This document shows, piece by piece, positions 25,076 to 34,831 of a stretch of DNA of 57,491 nt. The stretch is from contig JANINJ010000017.1 in the NCBI GenBank assembly GCA_024508855.1, forward strand, positions 1 to 57,491, written 5' to 3'. Under the pieces are notes generated by a model. It was given only the letters and a program-made list of their open reading frames with translations. It was not told the DNA's origin and ran no database searches. The position numbers and the translations under genes are program-made. Source of the DNA: Xanthobacteraceae bacterium (GTDB taxonomy: Bacteria; Pseudomonadota; Alphaproteobacteria; Rhizobiales; Xanthobacteraceae). Position 1 is the first letter of the stretch, and the number at the start of each line of letters is the position of its first letter.

Positions 25076-27340
25076 CTATTCTGGCTGCCGTGCCTCGCCG
25101 CTCGATACCAGAAGCACCGAGACCTTGGAGTGCCGCAATACGGCTGCCGCGACGCTCCCAAAATTCAACGTATCGCCCGCAATACGATCGACGCCCATGA
25201 CGATCAGATCGGACCGAACACCCCTCGCTTCGGCGACAATCGCGACATCGGGAGAGACGTCGCTATGAATTGCGGTGGTCACCGGTACGTCGTAAGTCGA
25301 CGCGAACGAGACGATATCCTTGAGGATCAGTTCGTCCTGCGGCAAACCCATATGGGGATGATGACGCCGCCGCGCGCCCTTGTCGCGCGTGGTCGAGACG
25401 TAAACCACATGCAATGGCGTCGAACTGGCGCGCGCCAGCGCGATCGCGACTTCGGCACCACGCCGCGAGACGCCGCTGCCTGAGACCGGAACCAGAATCC
25501 TGAGATCGTTATTGGCAGGCTGCGCAAGCTGGCGGCCCTTCCCGGTCACCATCGCGAGCGGCCCTTCGAAGCCCGACGTTACGTCGTTGACCTTCTTGTC
25601 GAACTCGCCCTTGTCGCCAAGCACCTTGTCTATGCCGACGACGAGCAGATCGAAGCCCTTGCGTGCTTCCTCGACGACGGCCTCGCCGGCGTCCTTGCTC
25701 TCGCGGGCCCGCGTCGTGACATCGATATCGCGGGCCTTCTCCTCGTCGGCATTGGCCGCAACCTTCGCGGCGTTCTTCACCGCGCTCTCATGGCTTCCAT
25801 CTTCGTCGCGCTTGTCTTGCTGCATCTTGGCTTGGGCGCCGATATGCAGCACGGTGATCGGCAAGCCACGGCCGCCGGCCAGCAACCCGGCAACGGTCGA
25901 CGCGAACCTGGCATTGGCGCTTTCGTCCACCGCAAGCAACAATCGCTCCAGATTAGCGACGAAACCCTTCTCCTCCAGCTCCTCGCGTTCCAGCCGGGCT
26001 TTCTCGTCCTTGCTTGGCGGAAGCCGAGCAAGCGCGGCCCGCAACATCGGCGGCATCGCCATCGTAGTCAGGATCGCCATGGTGACGATCATCGAGAACA
26101 GGTTCTGACTTAATACGCCCATCGACAGGCCGATGGTTGCGATGATGACCTCGGTAGAGCCGCGGGCGTTCATGCCACTGGCAAGCGCCAGCGACTCCCG
26201 CTTCGTCAGGCCGCCGAGCGCACCGCCAACGAATGCGCCGCCAAACTTGCCGATACTGGCAATCAGGATCAACGCCACCGTCAGCGCCAGCAATTGCGGA
26301 TCCTTCAGCACCGTAAGATTTGCGCTCAACCCGGCAAGACCGAAGAATACCGGCATGAACAGACTGGTGATCAGCCCACGCAGCCGCTCGTCGATCTGCT
26401 TCGTCAGGATGGGGGACTCGCCGACGAGGATGCCCGCAACGAACGCACCGAGCACGGTATGGACGCCGATCAGATGCGTGATCATCGCCATCACGCCCAT
26501 CAGCAACAGGATCACGGTAATCACGGCCGCCGAACTGACCAGATGATCGTTGGCCAGACGGATAAGCTGGAATACAAGGCGCCGTCCGATCGTGAAACTG
26601 ACGGCCAAAAACGCAAGCGTGCCCAATACCGCTTGCGCCAACGAGGCGAAATCCAGGGTCCCGCGCGATGCCAGACTGAAGATGATGGCAATGATGATCC
26701 ATCCGATGGTGTCATCGATGACCGCGGTCGCGATAATGATCTGGCCGACATTGCGGCGCATGAAATTCATTTCGCGAACCACCACGGCGACGATCTTCAC
26801 CGAGGAGATCGAGAGCGCCGTGCCAAGGAATAGCGATGCCACCAGCCTCGCTTCCGGATGCGGAAGCAGACTTTCCGGCAGGAACTGCCCGAGCGCAAAG
26901 CCACACAGGAAGGGCACCACGATCCCGGCGACCGAGATCGTCATCGCCGCCCGGCCGACTTTCCGCACCAGCTTGAGGTCGGTTTCCATTCCCGTCAGCA
27001 ACAGCAGCAACAGGATGCCGAACTGCGCGAGTCCATCGATCAGCGCCTTCTGCTCCGGGTTGTTCGGAAAGATCAGACTTTGCGCCTGCGGCCACACCCA
27101 TCCGAACAGCGACGGACCGAGTAGCAATCCTGCCAGCAGTTCGCCGATCACCGATGGCTGACCGATCCGCTGCATGACCTCGCCGAGGCCGCGCCCGACC
27201 GCGATCAACAGGACAATCTGAACGATAAGGATAAACTCAGACGGGCGCGCCGCACTCTGGCCCGCTGCGTCGGCCACCGAAACCATGGTCAACGTAACCG
27301 CCGTCGCCCATAACGCCGACCAGAACAACTTCCACCGCAT
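25076..27340 (-). CDS. CPA2 cation:proton antiporter with tandem Usp domains
   Basis: This is a 754-aa membrane protein. A signal-like first segment is followed by about 12 membrane helices of the Na+/H+ exchanger (KefB/CPA2) domain, with the ND-type core motif in TAVIDDTIGW and GLGEVMQRIGQPSVIGELLAG near the start. From about residue 450 the cytoplasmic part holds two universal-stress-protein domains. The first begins LERLLLAVDESANARF and contains FDLLVVGIDK. The second begins DLRILVPVSGSGVSRRG and ends DLIVMGVDR...GSVAAAVLRHSKVSVLLV. The second keeps the nucleotide-binding G-x-VD-R/GS pattern best. It probably exchanges K+ or Na+ for H+, gated by ATP or stress signals. The ATG at 27340 begins the signal-like segment; a longer frame adds 24 basic residues. 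Confidence 0.88.
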   Translation of the reverse strand: MRWKLFWSALWATAVTLTMVSVADAAGQSAARPSEFILIVQIVLLIAVGRGLGEVMQRIGQPSVIGELLAGLLLGPSLFGWVWPQAQSLIFPNNPEQKALIDGLAQFGILLLLLLTGMETDLKLVRKVGRAAMTISVAGIVVPFLCGFALGQFLPESLLPHPEARLVASLFLGTALSISSVKIVAVVVREMNFMRRNVGQIIIATAVIDDTIGWIIIAIIFSLASRGTLDFASLAQAVLGTLAFLAVSFTIGRRLVFQLIRLANDHLVSSAAVITVILLLMGVMAMITHLIGVHTVLGAFVAGILVGESPILTKQIDERLRGLITSLFMPVFFGLAGLSANLTVLKDPQLLALTVALILIASIGKFGGAFVGGALGGLTKRESLALASGMNARGSTEVIIATIGLSMGVLSQNLFSMIVTMAILTTMAMPPMLRAALARLPPSKDEKARLEREELEEKGFVANLERLLLAVDESANARFASTVAGLLAGGRGLPITVLHIGAQAKMQQDKRDEDGSHESAVKNAAKVAANADEEKARDIDVTTRARESKDAGEAVVEEARKGFDLLVVGIDKVLGDKGEFDKKVNDVTSGFEGPLAMVTGKGRQLAQPANNDLRILVPVSGSGVSRRGAEVAIALARASSTPLHVVYVSTTRDKGARRRHHPHMGLPQDELILKDIVSFASTYDVPVTTAIHSDVSPDVAIVAEARGVRSDLIVMGVDRIAGDTLNFGSVAAAVLRHSKVSVLLVSSGEARQPE

Positions 27341-27553
27341 ACGCCCCCGCGTCCCCCTGAGTTCCGGTTCGTGCCGTCGAACGAAACGCGATTGTCGCAA
27401 TCCCTGTCTCAAATAGCTAGGGGAGCCGGTCCGATGCGCTCCGCGAAGGCGCCCGGTAGCATCATGCTAACGATGGAACCTGCTTGGCTTCCGGCCGCGC
27501 GCATTATTAGGTGATGGAGCACCTCGCACTGATTCGAGTTCTGGAGTCGTTCC

Positions 27554-28174
27554 ATGGAGACTCTGCCGCTGGTCCTCGATCTTACCGGTACCTTCGTGTT
27601 CGCGCTCAGCGGTGCGTTGGCGGGTGTGAGGCGCAAGCTGGATTTGTTCGGTGTGCTGGTGCTGTCATTCGCCGCGGCGAATTCCGGCGGCATTACCCGC
27701 GATGTGTTGATCGGCGCGGTCCCGCCTGCGGCCATCAGCGACTGGCGCTATCTGGTCGTGTCGCTCGTGGCAGGCCTGATTACCTTTTATCTGTCACCGA
27801 CCATCGAGCGGCTACGTCATCCGGTATTGCTCTTCGATGCCGCGGGGCTCGCCCTGTTCGCAGTTGCAGGCGCGCAGAAATCCCTCGACTACGGCCTGAA
27901 CCCGGTCATGGCCATGTCGCTTGGCATGTTGACCGGAATCGGCGGCGGCATGGCGCGCGACATGCTGCTCGCGGAAATTCCGACGGTGCTGCGTTCTGAA
28001 CTCTACGCGGTCGCGGCGCTGGCAGGTGCCGGCGTGGTGGTCGCCGGTCATATGCTGCGCCTGCCGACAGTCCCGATTGCGATTGCCGGCGTATTGCTCT
28101 GCTTCGGACTTCGCGTCATGGCGCTCCGGCACGGCTGGCAACTCCCGGTAGCGAAATACATCGATCGCGAGTAG
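27554..28174 (+). CDS. TRIC-family (UPF0126, YadS/YicG-like) cation channel
   Basis: This 206-aa inner-membrane protein has seven hydrophobic segments built as two internal repeats plus one. The glycine-rich motifs FALSGALAGVRRKLDLFGV, then GGITRDVLIG, recur in the second half as GGGMARDMLLA. It belongs to the trimeric intracellular cation channel family, which forms homotrimeric channels for monovalent cations. It is divergent from the antiporter gene (213-bp gap) and stands alone. GGAG lies before the ATG. Confidence 0.9.
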   Translation: METLPLVLDLTGTFVFALSGALAGVRRKLDLFGVLVLSFAAANSGGITRDVLIGAVPPAAISDWRYLVVSLVAGLITFYLSPTIERLRHPVLLFDAAGLALFAVAGAQKSLDYGLNPVMAMSLGMLTGIGGGMARDMLLAEIPTVLRSELYAVAALAGAGVVVAGHMLRLPTVPIAIAGVLLCFGLRVMALRHGWQLPVAKYIDRE

Positions 28175-28308
28175 CGCTTAACTCTGCCGCGATCGATCCG
28201 GCCGCCATCGCTCACACAAATACGGCCCACGTGCCATGCCGGACCGCGTGGTTAACGGTTGGTTGATTGTCTTGCCCTACCGTTCCCGTATTTCTTGGCG
28301 AGGCCATC

Positions 28309-29589
28309 ATGAAGCGCACCGTTTTATTGCTTGCAGCAACCGTTTTGATCGGCTCCGGACCGTCGCAAGGCCAAACGGCGGCCCCCAAGGAGAAACTGCC
28401 CAATCCGGTCCCGCAGGCAGCCGCCGCGGAGACGGGAGCCAAACCGACCAAGGACCTTCCGCTGACCGAGGAGCCGACCTTCGACCAGGGCACCGCCGGC
28501 CGCCTCAAGGAGGCAATTCAGAAATACGCTGCCATCGTCGACCATGGCGGATGGCCGGCGATCCCGAAGGAAGCGAAGTTTACGCCAGGCGCCGAGGGCA
28601 CGCATGTTACCCTGCTTCGCCAGCGCCTGATCGTCAGCGGCGATCTCGCTCCCTCGGAAACGTCGGGAAAATTCAACGATACGCTCATTGCAGGCCTGAA
28701 GCACTTTCAGATCCGCCACGGCCTTCCACAGACAGGAACCGTCGGCCCGCGAACCTTGGCCGCGCTCAACATCTCCGCAGAAGAACGCCGCAAGCAGCTT
28801 GAGGCGTCGTTGCTCCGAACATCCACGATCGGCTTCAAGTTCGGCCCGCGATTCGTCGCCGTCAATATTCCGGGGACCTATGTGGAAGCGGTAGAGAACG
28901 ACAAAGTCATCCACCGCTATCGCGTGGTGGTCGGCAAGACCGAAAAGCCCTCCCCCACGGTTGTGACCGAAATCACCGACATCAATCTCAATCCTCGATG
29001 GACCGTGCCCGCCTCGATCACCAAGAACGAGATTGCGGGTCACATGCGGACGGACCCGACCTATCTCAGCCGGATGCATATGCAGTTGTATGACGAGCAC
29101 GACGCGGTGATCGATCCCGCCACCGTCGTCTGGACAGCGGACAAAGCGCCGAGCGTGATCGTGCGTCAGGACTCAGGACCGTGGAATGCGCTCGGCCAAC
29201 TCAAGATCAACATGCCGAATTCCTATGCTGTCTATATGCATGACACTAACCAGAAGAGCCTGCTGAGCAAGGATTACAGATTCGATTCCCATGGCTGCGT
29301 CCGCGTCGATCAGGTGCGCGATCTGGCTGCGTGGCTGCTACGCGATACGCCGGGATGGGATCGCGCCAAGATCGACGCCGTGATAGCAACCGGCGAACGC
29401 CAGACGATTCCGTTATCGAAGAAAGTGCCGGTCGCGTGGATCTATCTCACCGGATGGATGACGCGCGACGGTACCGTTCATTTCCGGGACGACGTTTACG
29501 ATCAGGACGACCAGCTTCTCGATGCCACTGCGGAAGAAAAGGCGTTCTTTGAACAGGCGGCCCGGAACTCCGACACCAGCATCAAGTAA
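28309..29589 (+). CDS. L,D-transpeptidase with peptidoglycan-binding domain
   Basis: This 426-aa periplasmic cell-wall enzyme is of the YcbB/YkuD type. A signal peptide (RTVLLLAATVLIGSGPSQG) and a Pro/Ala-rich stretch come first. A peptidoglycan-binding domain (HVTLLRQRLIVSGDL, FQIRHGLPQTGTVGPRTLAAL) spans about residues 95-165. The YkuD catalytic domain ends in YRFDSHGCVRVDQ, with the nucleophile Cys in SHGCVR. It would form 3-3 cross-links in peptidoglycan or attach proteins to it. GGCGAGG lies before the ATG at 28309. Confidence 0.92.
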   Translation: MKRTVLLLAATVLIGSGPSQGQTAAPKEKLPNPVPQAAAAETGAKPTKDLPLTEEPTFDQGTAGRLKEAIQKYAAIVDHGGWPAIPKEAKFTPGAEGTHVTLLRQRLIVSGDLAPSETSGKFNDTLIAGLKHFQIRHGLPQTGTVGPRTLAALNISAEERRKQLEASLLRTSTIGFKFGPRFVAVNIPGTYVEAVENDKVIHRYRVVVGKTEKPSPTVVTEITDINLNPRWTVPASITKNEIAGHMRTDPTYLSRMHMQLYDEHDAVIDPATVVWTADKAPSVIVRQDSGPWNALGQLKINMPNSYAVYMHDTNQKSLLSKDYRFDSHGCVRVDQVRDLAAWLLRDTPGWDRAKIDAVIATGERQTIPLSKKVPVAWIYLTGWMTRDGTVHFRDDVYDQDDQLLDATAEEKAFFEQAARNSDTSIK

Positions 29590-29643
29590 GCAATTTGCTG
29601 AAAGCGATCGTTCGTCCGCGATGCCTGGAGACTCGAGCCATCT

Positions 29644-31515
29644 TCAGCGAGTGTCGGACCTCACCAACGCGATCAGCGCATCGCCATAGCGTTCGAGCTT
29701 CTTGTCGCCGATGCCGGAGATGGCGCGAAGCTGATCATGCGTTCGCGGCCGAGACACTGCGATGCCTTCCAATGTCGCATCGTTGAAGACGACGTAGGCC
29801 GGCACGCCGTGCTTGCGGGCCATCTCCGAACGCCACGCGCGCAATGCACTCAAAAGAGCATGGGCCGGCGACGATCCATCCAGCACTGGAGATAATGCCG
29901 ATTTTTGCCGCGACCTGGAAGTGCCGCGCCTGCCCGAAACATCGGGGACTTCGTCACGCAGCATCACGGCGGTGTTGCCCTTCAGAACGTCGCGCGAGGA
30001 TTCCGTCAGCTTGAACGCGCCGAACGCCTCGCTGTCCGGCCGCAGATGGCCCAGCGCCACAATCTGGCGCAAAGCGGACCGCCACTGTTTGTCATTCATG
30101 TCGACGCCAATTCCGAATACCGACAATCGGTGGTGCCCGAACTGTTTGACCCGATCGGTCTCGCGGCCAGTCAGGACATCGATCAGATGCGCCGCACCGA
30201 AGCGTTCGCCGGTTCGATACACGCAGGACAACAGTTTTTGCGCGATGACGCCGCCATCGCGCACATTGGGCGGCGACAGGCAGTTGTCGCAATTGCCGCA
30301 TTTAGAATTTTTGGGCGTCTCGCCAAAGTATCCGAGCAGCCGCGTCCGGCGGCATTGCGTGGTTTCAGCAAGGCCTACCAGCGCGTTGAGCTTGTCGAAC
30401 GACACCCGCTTGAAAGCTTCCGCGCCGGGAGACTCATCGATCATGCGCCGCTGCTGCACGATATCGGCGAGTCCATAGGTCATCCAGGCGGCGGCCGGCT
30501 TGCCGTCGCGGCCCGCGCGGCCGGTTTCCTGATAATACGCCTCGATGCTCTTAGGCAGATCGAGATGCGCCACAAACCGCACGTCGGACTTGTCGATCCC
30601 CATGCCGAACGCCACGGTGGCGACAATGACGATGCCCTCCTCGTTGAGGAAGCGGTCCTGATGGCGCGCACGCACCTCTGCATCGAGACCGGCATGATAT
30701 GGCAGCGCGACGATGCCAGCCTTGCTCAAGGCAGCGGCAGTATCCTCGACCTTGGCGCGCGACAGGCAATAGACGACTCCGGCTTTGCCGGGATGACGCT
30801 CGGCGATAAACGCCTTCAGCTGGGTCTGGGCATTCTTCTTGTCGACAATCTCATAACGGATATTGGGCCGATCGAAACTGGCCACGAAACTCGGCGCATC
30901 GTTGAGCGCGAGCCGCTCGACGATCTCCTGCCGCGTCAGTTCGTCCGCCGTCGCGGTCAGCGCAATGCGCGGCACCTTTGGAAAACGCTCCGCAAGCACC
31001 GACAGTCCAATATATTCCGGCCGGAAGTCGTGGCCCCATTGCGATACGCAATGCGCTTCGTCGATAGCAAACAAGGCCAGCCGCGCGCGGCTCAACATCG
31101 CAAGGCAGCGTGGCGTCAGCAACCGCTCCGGCGCGATGTAGAGCAGATCGAGATCGCCGGCGAGCAGGCGCTGCTCGATCTCGGAAGCCTCATCCCACGA
31201 CAGGGTCGAATTCAACACCGCCGCCTTGACGCCGGCTTCAAGCAGCCCCGCGACTTGATCTCGCATCAACGCGATCAGCGGCGACACCACAATACCGCAT
31301 CCCTCGCGCAGCAGCGACGGCAACTGGTAGCACAGCGACTTGCCACCACCCGTCGGCATCAGCACCAGGCAATTGCCGCCGCCCGTCACATGCGCGACGA
31401 TCTCCGCTTGCGCACCGCGGAAGCGCGGCAATCCGAAAACGGAGTTGAGAACCGACAGCGCCTTCGACGCATCAGGTAACATTCGTTCACTGGGAGCGAC
31501 GGCGGGCTTGGACAT
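29644..31515 (-). CDS. recQ: ATP-dependent DNA helicase RecQ
   Basis: This is a 623-aa helicase for recombination and replication-fork repair. Walker A is [12 protein letters not shown], motif II is [18 protein letters not shown], and motif VI is [12 protein letters not shown]. The Zn-binding Cys set is in [12 protein letters not shown] and CGNCDNC. RQC and C-terminal HRDC domains follow, the latter around [20 protein letters not shown], ending with [13 protein letters not shown]. All standard RecQ parts are present and full length. It converges with the L,D-transpeptidase gene. Confidence 0.96.
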   Translation of the reverse strand: MSKPAVAPSERMLPDASKALSVLNSVFGLPRFRGAQAEIVAHVTGGGNCLVLMPTGGGKSLCYQLPSLLREGCGIVVSPLIALMRDQVAGLLEAGVKAAVLNSTLSWDEASEIEQRLLAGDLDLLYIAPERLLTPRCLAMLSRARLALFAIDEAHCVSQWGHDFRPEYIGLSVLAERFPKVPRIALTATADELTRQEIVERLALNDAPSFVASFDRPNIRYEIVDKKNAQTQLKAFIAERHPGKAGVVYCLSRAKVEDTAAALSKAGIVALPYHAGLDAEVRARHQDRFLNEEGIVIVATVAFGMGIDKSDVRFVAHLDLPKSIEAYYQETGRAGRDGKPAAAWMTYGLADIVQQRRMIDESPGAEAFKRVSFDKLNALVGLAETTQCRRTRLLGYFGETPKNSKCGNCDNCLSPPNVRDGGVIAQKLLSCVYRTGERFGAAHLIDVLTGRETDRVKQFGHHRLSVFGIGVDMNDKQWRSALRQIVALGHLRPDSEAFGAFKLTESSRDVLKGNTAVMLRDEVPDVSGRRGTSRSRQKSALSPVLDGSSPAHALLSALRAWRSEMARKHGVPAYVVFNDATLEGIAVSRPRTHDQLRAISGIGDKKLERYGDALIALVRSDTR

Positions 31516-31922
31516 GCGGCTTGGAAAGTCCGAACTGGAATTTGTCGAGCATGATCAGCGGGACGCATGCTTGCTCAGGGAGCCTCGCAGGAAGCACGCA
31601 ATCGGGCGCTGATCGCCTGATTCGGCGTCAGTTTACACCGATACAACCATCGATGGGCCTCAATCGCGGCGCCGATCTTTTCTTCATAAGGCTGCAGTGC
31701 CTTTTTCAACATGAAGCGAAGCATGATTGCTTGTATTGAGCGGCCGGCGGCTGAAGCGATAACCGGCCGTTAAACTCCCGGAATGGTTGCTGGCCGGGTG
31801 TCCTCATTCCAGTCTCAATTTTCATTGTGCTGCCTTGCTGCGGCCAAATGTGACGCCTTTTTTGCACGCATATTGCCTGGAACCCACGGCAGGGATCGCC
31901 CTCACACGTCCACGGAGCGCCA
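31516..31922. other. Intergenic stretch holding a possible short gene
   Basis: This 407-bp gap between recQ and the Pro/Ala-rich protein gene holds the 49-codon minus-strand frame at 31575-31724. It also holds a hairpin near 31741-31770 (CGGCCG arms around 17 bases) without a T-run. No RNA gene, repeat or promoter stands out otherwise. Confidence 0.5.
31575..31724 (-). CDS. Possible 49-aa small protein
   Basis: A short frame reads MLRFMLKKALQPYEEKIGAA at its start and ends AISARLRASCEAP. The composition is protein-like: an amphipathic basic helix, a Trp-Leu-Tyr-Arg-Cys centre and balanced charges, unlike the Arg/Pro-rich noise of other frames here. It lies 59 bp upstream of recQ on the same strand. 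No clear ribosome-binding site precedes the ATG, so it may be a real small gene, a decayed remnant or chance. Confidence 0.4.
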   Translation of the reverse strand: MLRFMLKKALQPYEEKIGAAIEAHRWLYRCKLTPNQAISARLRASCEAP

Positions 31923-32927
31923 ATGCAACTCAAATTGCAGCACGATGACCCGCACGACGCCATCGCCGCGCAACTCCGCGACCTGGCGCCACGCCTCGTA
32001 CCGAATTCTCCCGACACTGCGCCTGTCACTCAACACGCGCCGGTTGACCAACATGCACCCGTCGCTCAAGAAGCGCCCACAGCGACGCCTGCATCCACCA
32101 ACGAGCCGCCATTGCGCGCAACGCCATTGAACGACAATGCCGGGGATATCAGTCATCCGGCGTTGCGCGTACGGTCAGGCCATCGGATCACGCGCGTGCT
32201 GCTGCTTCTATGCGCCGTCGCTGCCGCGGTGTTCGCCTGGCGCTCCTATGGTGAGGAAGCAAAGCAGAAATTTTCCGAGTTTGCGCCGCAGCTTCTCGCA
32301 ACGGTGCTAGGCCCGACACAGACCACCGCCACCGCTGAACCACAGAACGCGACGCCCCAAGCTCCGGCGCCCCAGGCCGCGGCATCTGAGGCTCCCGCTC
32401 CTCAAGCCGCCGCATCTCAACCGGCCGCCGAACCAGCACCGGCGCAAGACACCGCCGCCACGACACCGGCAACGCCATCTTCCACAGCCAACGCCACGCC
32501 AGCAGCAGAGCAGCCACCAGTACAGGCAACCATCCCACCTGAACTTGCCTCGTCGATTGAATCGATGGCGCGGGAAATCGAAACATTGAAGCAGACGGTC
32601 AATGAGCTGAAGGCTGGCCAGCAACAATTGGGGCGCGATATTGCGAAGGCCGCAGAGCATGAAGCGCCACGCAACGTGACGACGCAGACATCCAAGCCGG
32701 TCCGGCAGCAGCGACGCCAACACGTATCTACGACCGTCACGGCGCCGCATCCCCGTACGCCGTACCTGCCGCCGCAAACCTATTCGCAAGGGCAGAGCTA
32801 TACGCCAAGCACCGTCCAACGCGAGGCTGCCGTTCCGCCACCCCCGCCGCCTGTGCCCGCACAGCTTCCGCCGCAAACAGATGACGACGGCATGAGAGTG
32901 CTTCGGCCCCCGATGCCGGTGCGGTGA
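31923..32927 (+). CDS. Pro/Ala/Gln-rich single-pass membrane protein, unknown
   Basis: This is a 334-aa protein. About 80 mostly polar residues precede one membrane segment (ITRVLLLLCAVAAAVFAWRS, about residues 90-108). Then come a low-complexity Ala/Pro/Gln repeat region containing repeats of APQAAAS, a short coiled coil (SIESMAREIETLKQTVNELK, about 215-240), and a basic Pro-rich end with a run of Pro. It is probably anchored in the inner membrane with the long tail outside. Such proteins are common and poorly conserved in Bradyrhizobium relatives. The function is unknown. GGAG-type bases precede the ATG. Confidence 0.75.
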   Translation: MQLKLQHDDPHDAIAAQLRDLAPRLVPNSPDTAPVTQHAPVDQHAPVAQEAPTATPASTNEPPLRATPLNDNAGDISHPALRVRSGHRITRVLLLLCAVAAAVFAWRSYGEEAKQKFSEFAPQLLATVLGPTQTTATAEPQNATPQAPAPQAAASEAPAPQAAASQPAAEPAPAQDTAATTPATPSSTANATPAAEQPPVQATIPPELASSIESMAREIETLKQTVNELKAGQQQLGRDIAKAAEHEAPRNVTTQTSKPVRQQRRQHVSTTVTAPHPRTPYLPPQTYSQGQSYTPSTVQREAAVPPPPPPVPAQLPPQTDDDGMRVLRPPMPVR

Positions 32928-33097
32928 CGTGACAGTTATTGAATGATGCAAGGTCCGAGTGTGGGTTTGCTTGATCGCCGGCCACTCGCAGAGGAAGCAC
33001 GAACGTAGATACCGTTGTGCAAAGATTTCGCGAGGCGGAATGCTCGCCCACGCGCGGTGTCAATCATACGCACCCTATCCAATGAGCGCACAAAGCC

Positions 33098-33103
33098 TAT
33101 AAT
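33098..33103 (+). promoter_or_regulatory. -10 element of the acyl-CoA dehydrogenase gene
   Basis: A perfect TATAAT lies 37 bp before the ATG of the gene at 33140. No good -35 is seen at 16-18 bases upstream, so an activator may be needed. Confidence 0.4.
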
Positions 33104-33139
33104 TGGCGATCGGTCCGCGCCCATTGGGAGTATTTACGT

Positions 33140-34414
<1,275 letters not shown>

Positions 34415-34507
34415 GTCAAACTGGGGGGCACTCCCGTGTGCCCCCAACCGGCCAACAGATAGATGTGACCGGGCGATAGCGCCAAAGATATCGTAGTCAT
34501 TGATAAA

Positions 34508-34584
34508 TGGCGCGCCCGAAGAGATTCGAACTCCTGACCCCCAGATTCGTAGTCTGGTGCTCTATCCAGCTGAGCTACGGGCGC
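34508..34584 (-). tRNA. tRNA-Arg (anticodon ACG)
   Basis: The minus-strand sequence folds as a full cloverleaf. The acceptor stem is GCGCCCG with its complement, the D arm contains AGCTCAGCTGGATAGAGC, the anticodon loop CTACGAA carries ACG, and the T loop is GTTCGAATC. The 3' CCA is encoded at 34508-34510. ACG is the inosine-modified Arg tRNA reading CGU, CGC and CGA. Confidence 0.97.
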
Positions 34585-34703
34585 GTTGTGTGCGAAGCGA
34601 GCGGGCGGAGCCCGTCGATACCGCATCTGTTCCGGACGGCTTGCAACGTCGCGAAAGCGCGCCATAGCTAACGGCTTAGGATCGGCTTGGCAAGGTCCTG
34701 AAC

Positions 34704-34725
34704 CACCAAAGCTGTCCTTTTGGTG
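34704..34725. repeat. Short hairpin, CACCAAA arms
   Basis: Arms CACCAAA (34704-34710) and TTTGGTG (34719-34725) enclose an 8-base loop. It is the first of two hairpins in the gap between the tRNA and the sensor kinase. Confidence 0.5.
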
Positions 34726-34747
34726 CTAGGTCACGCGACCCGCGTCA

Positions 34748-34778
34748 AAAGCTGAAAAATCAACGGTTTTTCAGCTTT
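34748..34778. terminator. Bidirectional terminator-like hairpin
   Basis: A 12-bp perfect stem, AAAGCTGAAAAA (34748-34759) with TTTTTCAGCTTT (34767-34778), encloses a 7-base loop. The T-rich side makes it terminator-like for either strand. It lies 53 bp beyond the stop of the sensor kinase gene and about 165 bp upstream of the tRNA gene on the minus strand. Confidence 0.5.
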
Positions 34779-34831
34779 CAGACCCATAAAAGCCTTCAGA
34801 CCGCGCATCCCGCGCGATTAATAGGCCTTGA

